A stretch of DNA of 64,000 nt from CAZBME01 sp964645835 (GTDB lineage Bacteria; Desulfobacterota; Syntrophia; Syntrophales; UBA8958): assembly GCA_964645835.1 (NCBI GenBank), contig CAZYDG010000044.1, positions 8,275-72,274 on the forward strand, written 5' to 3'. How positions within the stretch are numbered: position 1 is the stretch's first letter; each line of letters opens with the position of its first letter. The translations under genes and the position numbers were made by a program. Positions 34,257 through 44,176 of the stretch are shown here, one piece after another. The notes beneath the pieces were generated by a model. It was not told where the DNA came from and ran no database searches. It worked only from the letters and a program-made list of their open reading frames with translations.

Positions 34257-36158
34257 ATGTCGCATGTGTTTCAGAATATTAAATGGTGGACTGGTGACGG
34301 TATGGATAGTGAAGACATGGTAGCGAAGGGCGAAGAGTTGGTTCGGCAAAACAAATTGCAGGAAGCGCAGGATCAGTTTCTTCTCGCCCTTCAATCTGAT
34401 CCCGAAAACAAAGAGGCCTGCAATAACCTCGCAGTAATTGCATTTTCCCTCGGCGATCAGGAACTGGCTGTGGCCATGCTCCGGAAGGCCCTTCATATCG
34501 ATCCCTGCTATACTGATGCCATTCTGAATCTGCGAGATGTCCTGAAATCCCAAAATGCCTTGAGCAAAGTTTTTCCCGTCATTGAGAAAGCACTGGCCTT
34601 GGATCCCGAAAATGATGAACTGGCCAGGGTATTTAAGGATATGAAATCAGAAATCTTATCAGTGAGAACAGGTGAAGGCAAGATTGACATTGATCGCGTT
34701 CCTGAAGATCGGCTACAACCTGATAGCTCGAAAATGAACAGACATGATGTCATCAGGGCCAACGACGGATTCTTCAAGATTGTCCAGGACAAAGTACAAG
34801 AGATTTCTTCGGGTAACAAACCTGTTGATCCTTTGTTCGCGGCACTTTTGTTCAAGGAGACTTTCAAGTTTGCCGGAGCCAATAGCATCCATATTCTCAA
34901 CGCGTTGGCAAAGATCCTGAAAGATTCGGATTTTCTTTACGAAGCGAGCGTTTTGGCCCATCGGTCCCTCATGCTTCAAGACAACATAATGGCTCGTCAA
35001 ATTCTTGACGATATTATCTATAAACCACCCATGCCTCGAAGCACCAAAATTGAGGTCTCAACTTACTGTAATCTGCGCTGTCCTCTGTGCATGAATCAAA
35101 AGCGACCGGATCTGTTCCTGAAGCGGGAGCACATGAGTCTGACCAGATTCAAATTTATATGGGAGAGAATCAAGGCGTCAGCAAAAATAGCCATCCTCGT
35201 TGGTCAGGGCGAATCATTTCTGAACCCTGATATTTATGAGATAATCGAACTGGCAGCCGGGGATTGTCCCTGTGTCTATATCGACACGAACGGCAGTTTG
35301 AGGCTGGATCATGACCGGCTGGTCAGGAGTGGTTTGGCAGAACTGAACTATAGCATCGACGGAATAGATCAGCAGATGTACAGCAAGTACCGGCGCAAAG
35401 GTGATTTCAACAAGGCCATGGATAACCTTAAGAAAACTGTGGCAGCGAAGAAACGCCATAAAGAGTCGAAGCTGCGCATTGTCTGGAAATACGTGGTCTT
35501 CAAACACAACGAGGCTTATGTTGCTGAAGCCGAAAAGATGGCAGCGGACATTGGTGTAGACGAGTTTCGTCTTGAACCCTGTGGGGCTGATTACGATAAT
35601 TGGGATGAACTTGTGAGGTTTACATCTGTCAGCCCCGCATACCATCGCGGTTCATTTTTTTCAAAACGTCACGGCCGCGTCATGGCTAATCTTGATCGCT
35701 TCGTGAAGCACTGCGCGATTCCCTCAAAGGAGATCGAAGTCCTCATCAATGGCGATGTGAAATTCTGCTGTGCCCTGGACCGGGACCAGGTGATCGGGAA
35801 TATCTTGACCGCCGGTTCTTTCCTCGATATTTGGCATGCTCCCCAAACTGCGCTGCTAAGGAAAAAAATCCTTGAGGACCGATTCAGTTTTCAGCCCTGT
35901 GTTTTCTGTTCAATGAGACAGGACCGCATGGATAGTTTTTTCTGGGATACAGAATTTGCTGAAGGCGGAGATGAAGACCAGGCCATCTATAATCGATTGT
36001 TTCCCGAGGAGGACAGGCTTTATTACGATAACATCCGGATCAGCCAATCCGAACTGTCGAAGTTGAAGGCAGAGGGCAAGGACAAGGAAGTTGACTATTA
36101 CCAAAAACTTGGCCGGATCCATCAAGATTATGGACAGTCAGACCAACACAACCACTGA
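34257..36158 (+). CDS. TPR-radical SAM/SPASM protein
   Basis: The 633-residue protein starts with two or three TPR-like units (about 20-120, KLQEAQDQFLLALQSDPENK) and a helical linker. A radical SAM domain follows with the cluster motif C271-x3-C275-x2-C278 (YCNLRCPLCMNQ). Further cysteines near the end (KFCCALDRDQV, CVFCSMRQ) suggest SPASM-type extra clusters. The substrate is unknown; proteins of this type modify peptides or sugars. ATG 34302 is an alternative start. It is one of two plus-strand genes in this region. Confidence 0.85.
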   Translation: MSHVFQNIKWWTGDGMDSEDMVAKGEELVRQNKLQEAQDQFLLALQSDPENKEACNNLAVIAFSLGDQELAVAMLRKALHIDPCYTDAILNLRDVLKSQNALSKVFPVIEKALALDPENDELARVFKDMKSEILSVRTGEGKIDIDRVPEDRLQPDSSKMNRHDVIRANDGFFKIVQDKVQEISSGNKPVDPLFAALLFKETFKFAGANSIHILNALAKILKDSDFLYEASVLAHRSLMLQDNIMARQILDDIIYKPPMPRSTKIEVSTYCNLRCPLCMNQKRPDLFLKREHMSLTRFKFIWERIKASAKIAILVGQGESFLNPDIYEIIELAAGDCPCVYIDTNGSLRLDHDRLVRSGLAELNYSIDGIDQQMYSKYRRKGDFNKAMDNLKKTVAAKKRHKESKLRIVWKYVVFKHNEAYVAEAEKMAADIGVDEFRLEPCGADYDNWDELVRFTSVSPAYHRGSFFSKRHGRVMANLDRFVKHCAIPSKEIEVLINGDVKFCCALDRDQVIGNILTAGSFLDIWHAPQTALLRKKILEDRFSFQPCVFCSMRQDRMDSFFWDTEFAEGGDEDQAIYNRLFPEEDRLYYDNIRISQSELSKLKAEGKDKEVDYYQKLGRIHQDYGQSDQHNH

Positions 36159-36176
36159 TGTAACATTGAGAGAAGG

Positions 36177-37664
36177 TTGAATATGGATAATAACAATAAC
36201 GGGATCATGTATTTGATCGATTATATGGAAAAAGCTTTCAACTATTGTACATCTAAAGTCAATAATCGCGAATATGATGATGATTTAAATAATATGATAA
36301 ATGCCGTTGTGGATATTTTTCTTCTGATAAATGATAAAATTAGTTCAGAGAATGATAGCAAAGTTCAAAGCTTAAGTGTGGAATTAGCAGACAAGCTGGT
36401 TGAAATCGCCGAAGATATCAACAACCGAATATATGAGAATTTATCATATTTATACGCCAGGCAGGCGGTGGCTGCCTTCACGGAATGGAAGGAATATATT
36501 AGAAGCCGTCACAAATATAAAATTATCGTATACGGAATAACTCAGTACTACTTTCTCCTGCAAAAGATAATAAACGGGGACCGGGCCGAGATTATCGCAT
36601 ACAGTGACATCAATGACGATAACATTGGAAAATCAATGCAGGGACTGGAGATTATAGATATAAATAAAATAGACCTGTATGAATATGACTACCTGCTTTT
36701 ATTAGGCGGGATTGATGATGAATTGCTGGTCCATCTGTTCAATGCAGGGAAACTGCATCGCGGTAAAATATTTAACTTCTGCAGGCACTTCCTCGTCGAT
36801 TCGGATTGTAATTTCTATACAAAATACTACAACTTTATGGATAGTGATAAGAAATTTGAAGGATTCATTACAGGCCTGTCTTATTTTGAATCGGGTATAA
36901 ATACGGAATTCTTAAAGAAGAGATTTTTTAATTTTGCTGTTGCAACCCAGGACCTATTTTTCGATTATCAACTGATAAAGTACGCTCTTGAATTTGAAAA
37001 TTTTAAAAATACTCTTAAATACAATATCATAGGCATGCCATACTACGGATTTGGATTCGACTTGTCGAAATCAAGAAATGTCAGAACCATAAGAACTGAA
37101 ATATATTATCCGATCCTGGGAACCATTCATAATTATGAAAACGGGGAAGCTTTCAAAAGAGAATATGAAATCTATAAAAGTATCTGCAGCAAGGTTTTCA
37201 GGCATGATTATGCCAGGATAATTTATGAATCTTTAAAACATGACGGTCTTAAAGTTTTGGAAGATGCGAAGAGGACTGAATTTGACAGTAGAAATTTGAC
37301 GATTGATGAAAGAAACGTTCTCATCGAGGATATAAAAAGGGATTTCAATAAACACTATCCCCTTACAGTGAAAGAAAATATCGATATTATGAAAGCATAT
37401 CTTCAGTTACTCGAATTAAATAATATTAAACCTATTATTCTTTGTTCTCCCGTAACAAAGCTATATAGAGATCATGCATCAAGAGAGATAAAATACGAAT
37501 TTTATAATATAATAAACGAGTTAAAGCTAAATCATACTTTTCAATTCATAGATTATTTCGAAAGTGAACAATTCAGCGACGATGAATTTAGTGATTCGTC
37601 TCACCTGAATTATGAAGGTTCGAAAAAATTTACCAACATTCTCAATGACATTATTGAGTGGTAA
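36177..37664 (+). CDS. AT-rich Rossmann-SGNH-like protein, putative glycan acyl modifier
   Basis: The 495-residue product has a helical N-terminus, a Rossmann-like segment at 114-185 (YKIIVYGITQYYFLLQKII, then IIAYSDINDDNIGKSMQG) and a C-terminal half resembling SGNH/DltD-like hydrolases. That half has GLSYFESGIN (233-242), MPYYGFGFDLSKS (286-298), and a terminal D473-x2-H476 followed by LNYEG. The gene is clearly richer in A/T than its neighbours, with many AAT, ATA and AAA codons, which suggests horizontal transfer. Esterase or acyltransferase action on a glycan is inferred. Confidence 0.7.
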   Translation: MNMDNNNNGIMYLIDYMEKAFNYCTSKVNNREYDDDLNNMINAVVDIFLLINDKISSENDSKVQSLSVELADKLVEIAEDINNRIYENLSYLYARQAVAAFTEWKEYIRSRHKYKIIVYGITQYYFLLQKIINGDRAEIIAYSDINDDNIGKSMQGLEIIDINKIDLYEYDYLLLLGGIDDELLVHLFNAGKLHRGKIFNFCRHFLVDSDCNFYTKYYNFMDSDKKFEGFITGLSYFESGINTEFLKKRFFNFAVATQDLFFDYQLIKYALEFENFKNTLKYNIIGMPYYGFGFDLSKSRNVRTIRTEIYYPILGTIHNYENGEAFKREYEIYKSICSKVFRHDYARIIYESLKHDGLKVLEDAKRTEFDSRNLTIDERNVLIEDIKRDFNKHYPLTVKENIDIMKAYLQLLELNNIKPIILCSPVTKLYRDHASREIKYEFYNIINELKLNHTFQFIDYFESEQFSDDEFSDSSHLNYEGSKKFTNILNDIIEW

Positions 37665-39258
37665 TTGTTCTATCGGGATACGTCGACTGTAATGTCTTCA
37701 ATGCTTCTCGAACATCTGCCTGGTCAGGTTCAATCTCCAAGGACTTGGAGAGAATCGGGATAGCTTGATAACCTAACCCCGATTCCATATAAGCCAACGC
37801 AAGTTGATTCAATCTGCGATAATCACTACGTTCCGGGGCTAAATATTTTTTAAGAAAAGAAATGGCGTCTGTCCATCGCTTTTGGCCAATATATAGATCG
37901 ATAAGGTTCAACAGGATGTCGTCATCGCTACTTCTGAAGAAGAAGGCTCTCAGATAGTATTTCTCCGCTAATGCAACTTCTCCTTTCGCATATAGAACAG
38001 TTCCCAGGTTGTTAAGGGCCTCGGAGTATTCCGGATTCGCCTGTACAATCTGCTCAAAGAAGGCCTGTGCTTCGTCCAGCTTTCCTGCCTGAAACAAGTC
38101 CTCGCCATGAGTTAAAGGTTCCTTTACAAGCAATCCGGCGTATCTTTCCAGGTAGCGGTTGGATAATGGCATCCGGAAAAGATAGTAGGGTTCGTAGCTG
38201 CGTATGTTCTCATAGAGCCTCTGCCACTTTTTCCCCGTTTCCCGGAAGGCCTGCTGGAGTTTGGTCGATGTGTCGATGCCGGTACCTCTCTCCAGGTCCT
38301 CCACCATTTCTTCTACCGCTTCAAGGATTTCATCTGCCGAGTTTGGGATGATTTCCAGACCGTATCGTTCAAAGTCCATATCACGCGGATGATGGCGCAT
38401 GACGAGCATTCGTTCGTTGAAATCGAGGAGTCTTCCCCCTTGGTGTCGAACCTTGATGGGTTTCAAGATATATCTGTCTAACGGGTGCATCGGGTAAGTT
38501 GGGTGGTCAACCAAATTAACCAATAAGATCGGTGGTCCTTTAAAGGCGACGGGAATAATGATTGGACCTGATGGATGACACAGCATGAACCTGCAGCGGG
38601 TAGCCATCCAGATATCGGTTAATGGATGCTTGTCATCCATCTGCGTCAAATCAAAAAAGCCCGGCATTGGCGGCAGCGGTGTCATGGACGGATCACCGAT
38701 ACGAACGACACGGAAATTTTTCTTAAGCAAATATTGTATTGACGGAAGAAGCGATGAGATGGGTGAGTCTCTGTAAAATTGATTGGTAATATGCTTATGA
38801 TACCCGGCTTCCCGATTATGAATACAGATAAAGGGTTCATCTGGGCCTATGCCGATGTTTTCCTGGATTCGTTTTCCTTCCGCTATTTCTTCATCGGAAA
38901 GTTCCAGAAAACGAGGGGAGGCAAAATCTCCCCTGACTAACTTTTCAGCCCACCGATCAAGGGCAATATCCACAGGTGGCATGGGAACAAGAGGCCGACC
39001 GTCCGGATCATTCAACCGTAATCTGCCCTGCAGCAGCAGGTCAAATTTCTCCACGGGCATAGCCATGACTTTAAAATACCGATGAAGTATCTTCATGACA
39101 GCCATGTTGGATGGTTGACGGTTATCAGGGTACAGGAGCACAACCTGCTCCGGATCGTCAGGACCGGGATTCAGGAGAAAGAATGGTTCAAGTATAATAT
39201 GACCAAAGGCATTGACGGCATGCAATAGATGATAGCCGATGAGATCTTTTCGCGCCAT
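37651..39258 (-). CDS. TIGR04372-like glycosyltransferase with C-terminal TPRs
   Basis: The first 390 residues resemble the putative glycosyltransferase family TIGR04372 (HNREAGYHKHITNQFYRDSP, VVRIGDPSMTPLPPMPGFFD, MLCHPSGPIIIPVAF). The last 140 residues form TPR units (EYSEALNNLGTVLYAKGEVA). The 535-residue protein has no membrane segment. Its end overlaps the end of the convergent SGNH-like gene by 14 bases. The family name is from memory and should be taken as probable. Confidence 0.7.
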   Translation of the reverse strand: MARKDLIGYHLLHAVNAFGHIILEPFFLLNPGPDDPEQVVLLYPDNRQPSNMAVMKILHRYFKVMAMPVEKFDLLLQGRLRLNDPDGRPLVPMPPVDIALDRWAEKLVRGDFASPRFLELSDEEIAEGKRIQENIGIGPDEPFICIHNREAGYHKHITNQFYRDSPISSLLPSIQYLLKKNFRVVRIGDPSMTPLPPMPGFFDLTQMDDKHPLTDIWMATRCRFMLCHPSGPIIIPVAFKGPPILLVNLVDHPTYPMHPLDRYILKPIKVRHQGGRLLDFNERMLVMRHHPRDMDFERYGLEIIPNSADEILEAVEEMVEDLERGTGIDTSTKLQQAFRETGKKWQRLYENIRSYEPYYLFRMPLSNRYLERYAGLLVKEPLTHGEDLFQAGKLDEAQAFFEQIVQANPEYSEALNNLGTVLYAKGEVALAEKYYLRAFFFRSSDDDILLNLIDLYIGQKRWTDAISFLKKYLAPERSDYRRLNQLALAYMESGLGYQAIPILSKSLEIEPDQADVREALKTLQSTYPDRTITTQ

Positions 39259-39261
39259 TTC

Positions 39262-40416
39262 TCACATCTCCTTGCGGGATATCACTTTTACTTCATTCCA
39301 TAACACACCGCATCCACTACAAGGAACCGGAGGCTGATCGCTCAGTACTGCCTTGCGCCAAGTTTTATAACGAAGGTTGTTCCAGATTTCCTTGAAGTCA
39401 TCGTTGAACAGATTTCCCATGATGAGGCTGTCATAATCAGTGCTTGCAAAGGGTCCGATCCCGCAAGGAAGACAGTTGCCATTTGCCGACACATGCACCT
39501 GTGACCAAGGACGTAGACAAAATACCCATGGACCCGGTTTGTTGATTTTAACAGATGTTTGATTCATACCGGGCCTTATCGGACCAGATGTGTTCAGTGT
39601 GATGTTAAAACCGGCAGCAATGGCCTCGGCCTCGGAGATGATATGTTTGGCCTCTTGGTCACAATCGACATAAACAGATTGATTACTGGTCATGAGGCCT
39701 GGAGGATCGGCGCTATCCAATAAATATACCATGGCATTCAGATTAACTTCCGTGACGCCGATATCGGCTGCCAATCTTATCATTTCCGGCAAATCGGCGA
39801 TATTTTCACGAATGCAGGTGACCCAAATTGAGACTTTGGGGAGCTCTGCTTTTTGAGCCCTTTGCATTGCACGGAAGCTTCTAATATTGTTCGCGACATC
39901 CTGTAAAAGTTTGACGCCGCATACCTTGTCGTACGTGTCAGACTTTGCCCCGTCGATTGAACAGCGCAATTCGTCCAGACCACTGTCTATGAGCTCTTGA
40001 CCAACTTTGGCGTCAAGCAAAGCGGCGCTGCTTGAAACCATCACGGTTACGTCACGTTCCTTGAAATACTTGATCATGTCTGGCAGCTTTTTGTTTAGCA
40101 GGGGTTCCCCGATCCCCGCAAAGACAACACGTTCAACACTGGGAAATTGTTCAGCGATTTTTAAGAATTCCTCCCATGTAAGTGATTTTGATTTTTCTAA
40201 TTTAAAATATGTGCGCGGGCAAGTCCTGCACCGCAGAACGCATTTATTGGTGGCCTCAATGACAAGTACATGGGGTAGGTCAGTTGCAAGATAACCGCGT
40301 TTTTCCAGCTCGATAAAATCATATATTCGCGGCAATTTTATGGCAGGATTTTCAAGAAATTCCTCTTCTAGTTTACCCTTAGACCCAATATGAGAACTTT
40401 TTATGTTCTTTTCCAT
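39262..40416 (-). CDS. Radical SAM/SPASM protein
   Basis: The 384-residue product has the cluster motif C59-x3-C63-x2-C66 (NKCVLRCRTCPRTYF), followed by the glycine-rich GIGEPLLN motif. The C-terminal SPASM region has CLRPWSQVHVSANGNCLPCG and CSGCGVLW. The ATG at 40416 has AAAGGG eight bases upstream; the TTG two codons earlier is rejected. It lies three bases before the TIGR04372-like gene in the same direction. The substrate is unknown, perhaps a sugar or a peptide in the glycosylation pathway. Confidence 0.85.
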   Translation of the reverse strand: MEKNIKSSHIGSKGKLEEEFLENPAIKLPRIYDFIELEKRGYLATDLPHVLVIEATNKCVLRCRTCPRTYFKLEKSKSLTWEEFLKIAEQFPSVERVVFAGIGEPLLNKKLPDMIKYFKERDVTVMVSSSAALLDAKVGQELIDSGLDELRCSIDGAKSDTYDKVCGVKLLQDVANNIRSFRAMQRAQKAELPKVSIWVTCIRENIADLPEMIRLAADIGVTEVNLNAMVYLLDSADPPGLMTSNQSVYVDCDQEAKHIISEAEAIAAGFNITLNTSGPIRPGMNQTSVKINKPGPWVFCLRPWSQVHVSANGNCLPCGIGPFASTDYDSLIMGNLFNDDFKEIWNNLRYKTWRKAVLSDQPPVPCSGCGVLWNEVKVISRKEM

Positions 40417-40443
40417 TCGCAAGACCCTTTCAAAAGATTTCGC

Positions 40444-41178
40444 TCAAGTGTTCCGTGAGTTGTTCGAAACTACATCAGGTTGTTGTAATCCCAAATTCAT
40501 TACTTTGAGATAGGTTTCCGGGGTTCCTATATCAATATGTGCCTCATTAGTGTGGTAAGTATATATTTTACCTAAATATTTCCCAATCAACTGCGTACTG
40601 ATGTCATTAATCTTGCCCGCATAGGAACGAATATCACGAATGAAATCCTTGCTTAAGATGTAAACGGCACCGTTGGCCCTGTTGCCGGGTGGGTTGGCTA
40701 TTTTTTCGTGAAAACGCATCAAGACTCCTTGCTCGTTGAGCTCCACGATCCCGCATGAAGAGGGATTATCTGTGTTGAATGTCAGCATGGTCATCAGACA
40801 ACCCGCAGGACGCTCTAGATGTGCTTTGATAAACAGACGCCAATCGCATAAGGCATAGTTATCTGCATGAATGAGGAACCCATCTTCATCCTGGAAGAAA
40901 TCAATATTCGCGAACAGGGTGCCCGCAGTTCCCAACAGCTCCGGTTCATATACCAGCTTCACGTTTCGTCTGTGGGGACTGGTCAGAAAATGCTGTTCCA
41001 CCTGTTCTGCCAGGTAATGTGTATTGATCAGGAAAGGACCGACTCCAGCGCAAGTCAAATTGTTGAGCCAGATTTCCAACAAGGGTATCCCATTAATCGG
41101 AAGCAGGCATTTAGGAATGGTGTTGGTAATCGGTTGCAACCGCGTTCCGAATCCCCCTGCTAAAAGAATCGCTCGCAT
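40444..41178 (-). CDS. Sugar-1-phosphate nucleotidyltransferase (HddC/RmlA-like)
   Basis: The 244-residue enzyme has the nucleotidyltransferase signature MRAILLAGGFGTRLQPITN with PKCLLPINGIPLLE, the metal-binding HADNY region, and a typical GTAGTLF segment. The ATG at 41178 overlaps the stop of the upstream kinase gene; a longer reading into that gene is rejected. It activates a sugar 1-phosphate with an NTP. Next to the HldE-like gene, a heptose 1-phosphate is a reasonable substrate, as in HddC, but this is inferred. Confidence 0.82.
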   Translation of the reverse strand: MRAILLAGGFGTRLQPITNTIPKCLLPINGIPLLEIWLNNLTCAGVGPFLINTHYLAEQVEQHFLTSPHRRNVKLVYEPELLGTAGTLFANIDFFQDEDGFLIHADNYALCDWRLFIKAHLERPAGCLMTMLTFNTDNPSSCGIVELNEQGVLMRFHEKIANPPGNRANGAVYILSKDFIRDIRSYAGKINDISTQLIGKYLGKIYTYHTNEAHIDIGTPETYLKVMNLGLQQPDVVSNNSRNT

Positions 41179-42613
41179 CACGTCAACTCCTTCAACAAAT
41201 CCTTGGCGCGAAGAGGGGTGTTGCCAACCCGACTCACTTGAATGGCTGCGGCAAGCGCCCCTAAACAAGCCGCTTCCCATATGTTACCGCCGCTTGCCAA
41301 TGTCAGGGCACTGGTGATTAGTAAAGAGTCTCCCGCACCGGCAACATCTCTGGGTGCGGAATTTAATGCCCCGATTCGGTCGGTCAGCCAGTCCTGATCT
41401 GTTCCGTTGTCGGCATGGATCACTAAACCTTCTTCTCCCAGCTTTAGAAAAATATTCTTTGCCTCTGCCTGCTGTCTGAGGGCCTCGGCCATCACAACGA
41501 GTCCATCTTCATGGTTACGAGTGCTGATTCGCGCTTCATGTTCTGTCGGGGTCAGTAAATCCATTTTTCGAAAGCGGCCTATATTACCCACCTGAGAAGA
41601 CGATTGGCTATCAGCGGCAAGGAGTACACATCGCCCTTTGGCCATAAGGATAATCCGATCCACCAGGGTTTGGGGAAGGCAACCGTAGTTAAAATCGGAA
41701 AAAACCAGCAAATTTGCCCCCTCCGATGATGCTTTGATATGCTCCAGTACATGATTCTGGAGTTTAGTGCTGATGGATCGCTGGTGCAGATGGCTGATCC
41801 GGAGCAATGTCTTGCCTTTGCACCGAAAGCGCTGCTTGAGTGTCGTCGGTCGACTGTCATCCGTAAGAATGTGTGTTTTTACCCCTGCCGCGGCCAATTC
41901 ACTCTGGGCAAATCTCGGGTATCATCGGCTCCGGCAACGGTCACGAACTGTACTGAAGCGCCCAGTCCGGCGGCGTGGGCGGCCACAATCCCTGCGCCGC
42001 CAACAAAGCGAATGGAATCCACAGGAGTGACCACAATCGTGGGGTCTTCCTGAGACATGCCCAGAGGCTGACAAGTAATGTACTCATCTACGATCAGGTC
42101 GCCGACTACACAAACTTTGAGAGAGGGAAATTTCTGCAGCAGTATTGCGAGCCTTTCCGGTTGAATGCAATGGCGCACCAGGTAGTCTTGGGGAAGGCTG
42201 ATGGAACGCGGGTCCGATTCGTAAAATTCCTTGCGCAGCAGATCAAGGGAGGAAAAGACGGTCTCACCTGAACTGAACAGCAGCCGCCCGCCATACTCTG
42301 CCAAAACAGCCAGTTCGGGATTGAAGAGAGACTCGTGTTCTTTGCCTTTGACCACAATATCGGGGTGCAGGCGGGAAATCGTGTGCGTCACCGGCTCGTC
42401 GATTATGAAGGCTTCATCAACCCAACTATTGCTTTGCACACCTTCCAAACGAAACTTCTCCGGCACGTGTGCAGAATTACCGGCCATACGATCACTTTGA
42501 ACTGCTACGACGAGTCGATCACCGCATTCTTTGGCAAACCGAAGGAGACGTAAGTGTCCTGGGTGCAGGACATTGAAGTGGCCGGAGACAAGAACGGTTT
42601 TTTTCTTATTCAT
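41178..42613 (-). pseudogene. HldE-like nucleotidyltransferase-kinase, frameshifted
   Basis: Two frames together make one bifunctional protein. The first (42613-41879) has a cytidylyltransferase-type domain (VSGHFNVLHPGHLRLLRFAK) and the start of a PfkB/RfaE kinase (VVGDLIVDEYIT, FVGGAGIVAAHAAGLGA). The second frame, open from upstream of 41897, continues the kinase to its catalytic DVAGAGDSLL. The break is near 41916: GADDT continues as RFAQSELAAAGVKTHI only in the other frame. Restoring one base gives 478 residues, close to E. coli HldE (477) but with the domains in reverse order. It may be a true mutation or a sequencing error. Confidence 0.85.
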
Positions 42614-42685
42614 GAATCACCTATGGTAAATGCGGACCTATGGCGCCGTATCCGGGCCTGGCAATTTTTATGGGAAATAAGTTGA

Positions 42686-44167
42686 TCAATGTGCATCATT
42701 CTTTCCCGATATTTGTCGAATTGCGTTTTCTAGTGTTTCCCTCCGGACAGCAAGTAATTCTTCTTCTGAAATATTAATCATGTCCGCCGTTCGTTTTCGT
42801 TTTTCCGGGGAACTGAAGTTGATCCGGTCCCATTCATAAGCCCGCAGGATGGTCAAGTCATTGGGCGAAAAGTCTTTTGTTTCAATCTGACCCGTGCTCC
42901 AGCTCGAATGTTCCCCGAAGTGGTCATATTGTTTTTTGAACGCTTTTTCCTTCAGGCACAAATCCCACAGTCTGGTCTTGCGCAGAGGGATGGCGGCAAA
43001 GATCCGGACATAATCGGCCTGGACGTCCTCGGCAAAGGCCAGTGTCTGCCTGATCTCATCCCAGGTTTCCGTGGGAAAGCCGATGATGAAGTTCGCCACG
43101 ACGTAGATTCCCAAATCCCGGGCGATGGCGACCATCTTGCGCGCATGGTCGAAATCGATGGGCTTGCCGCCGATTATGTCTTTCAGCACCCGTTCAGTGC
43201 CCGTTTCCAACGCAAAGGCGATATACTCGCATCCGCTGGCCCGCATGAGCCGCAAGAGATCCGCGTCGATCCTGAAAACGGCGGCGTCAGCGGCGATCCA
43301 GGGCATGGCAAGGCCTCGTTCAATCATGCCCTCCAGGATTTTCGTCACCCTTTTCTTGTCGAGAAAGAAATTATCGTCCTCAAAGATTAGAGATTTTATG
43401 CCATACTCTTCCTTCAGCCAGGCAATCTCATCGAGGACCCGTTCGGCGCTCTTGGCACGAAACCGTTTGCCGACGATATGTTCGATCTGGCAGAAGGCGC
43501 ATCCATAGGGGCAGCCACGGGAAGTCAGCATCCGGACGTAGGGAAACTGCTTCGGCGAGCCGATGATCCCTTTTCTCGGGGCTTCATTGGCGTACTTTTC
43601 AAAGGGGATCAGGTGATAAGCCGGCCGGGGCAGGGCATCCAGATCAAGAATGGGTTCTGCCCGCCCGGTGTCGATGATTTCCCCTTCCGACCGGTAGCAG
43701 ATCCCTTTCATGGGCAGGGGATTTTCTCCTTTGAAATAACCGATCATTTCTTTGAGAACGTATTCTCCGTCACCCAGGACTAGGTAGTCCACATGGGGGT
43801 CTGAAATGGCCGCCTCGGGGTTGATCGTCGCATAGACGCCGCCCAGAATTACCGTGATCGCCGGGTTCAAGGATTTGACGATTTCAGCCACTCGATGGCC
43901 GGTAGCGGCAAACTGGTCCATGAGAACAGTTATCCCTACAATGTCCGGGTTTGACTTCTTGAGAGCGACGCCAAGGGTTTCGGGAGTCATGTCGGAACCG
44001 TAGGCGTCGATGATCTCGACGTCGCAGATGTCTTCGACCATGGCGGCCAGACAGCATAGCCCGTAGGGGGCATAGATCCAGAACGTATGCTGATCTCCCT
44101 CGTTCCAGCGATAGTTCGGAACGACCAATGTCAATTTAAGACTTTTTTTATTTTTCATAAGTTCCAT
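42686..44167 (-). CDS. B12-binding-domain radical SAM protein
   Basis: The 493-residue protein has an N-terminal cobalamin-binding-like domain (about 10-150, YGLCCLAAMVEDICDVEIID, NPDIVGITVLMDQFAATGHR) and a radical SAM domain with C219-x3-C223-x2-C226 (SRGCPYGCAFCQIEH). Family members include methyltransferases and tailoring enzymes. An internal ATG at 44158 with GGAA upstream is an alternative start. In this cluster it may methylate or rearrange a sugar; no substrate can be named. Confidence 0.85.
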   Translation of the reverse strand: MELMKNKKSLKLTLVVPNYRWNEGDQHTFWIYAPYGLCCLAAMVEDICDVEIIDAYGSDMTPETLGVALKKSNPDIVGITVLMDQFAATGHRVAEIVKSLNPAITVILGGVYATINPEAAISDPHVDYLVLGDGEYVLKEMIGYFKGENPLPMKGICYRSEGEIIDTGRAEPILDLDALPRPAYHLIPFEKYANEAPRKGIIGSPKQFPYVRMLTSRGCPYGCAFCQIEHIVGKRFRAKSAERVLDEIAWLKEEYGIKSLIFEDDNFFLDKKRVTKILEGMIERGLAMPWIAADAAVFRIDADLLRLMRASGCEYIAFALETGTERVLKDIIGGKPIDFDHARKMVAIARDLGIYVVANFIIGFPTETWDEIRQTLAFAEDVQADYVRIFAAIPLRKTRLWDLCLKEKAFKKQYDHFGEHSSWSTGQIETKDFSPNDLTILRAYEWDRINFSSPEKRKRTADMINISEEELLAVRRETLENAIRQISGKNDAH

Positions 44168-44176
44168 CGATACTTG

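Noticed and set aside
34180..34323. 47-codon plus-strand frame before the TPR-radical SAM gene
   Set aside because: It overlaps the start of the larger gene in another frame, has no clear ribosome-binding site and resembles nothing known to me.
41178..41897. Second HldE frame taken as an independent kinase gene
   Set aside because: It begins at a TTG inside the kinase fold, has no ribosome-binding site and lacks the N-terminal substrate-binding part.
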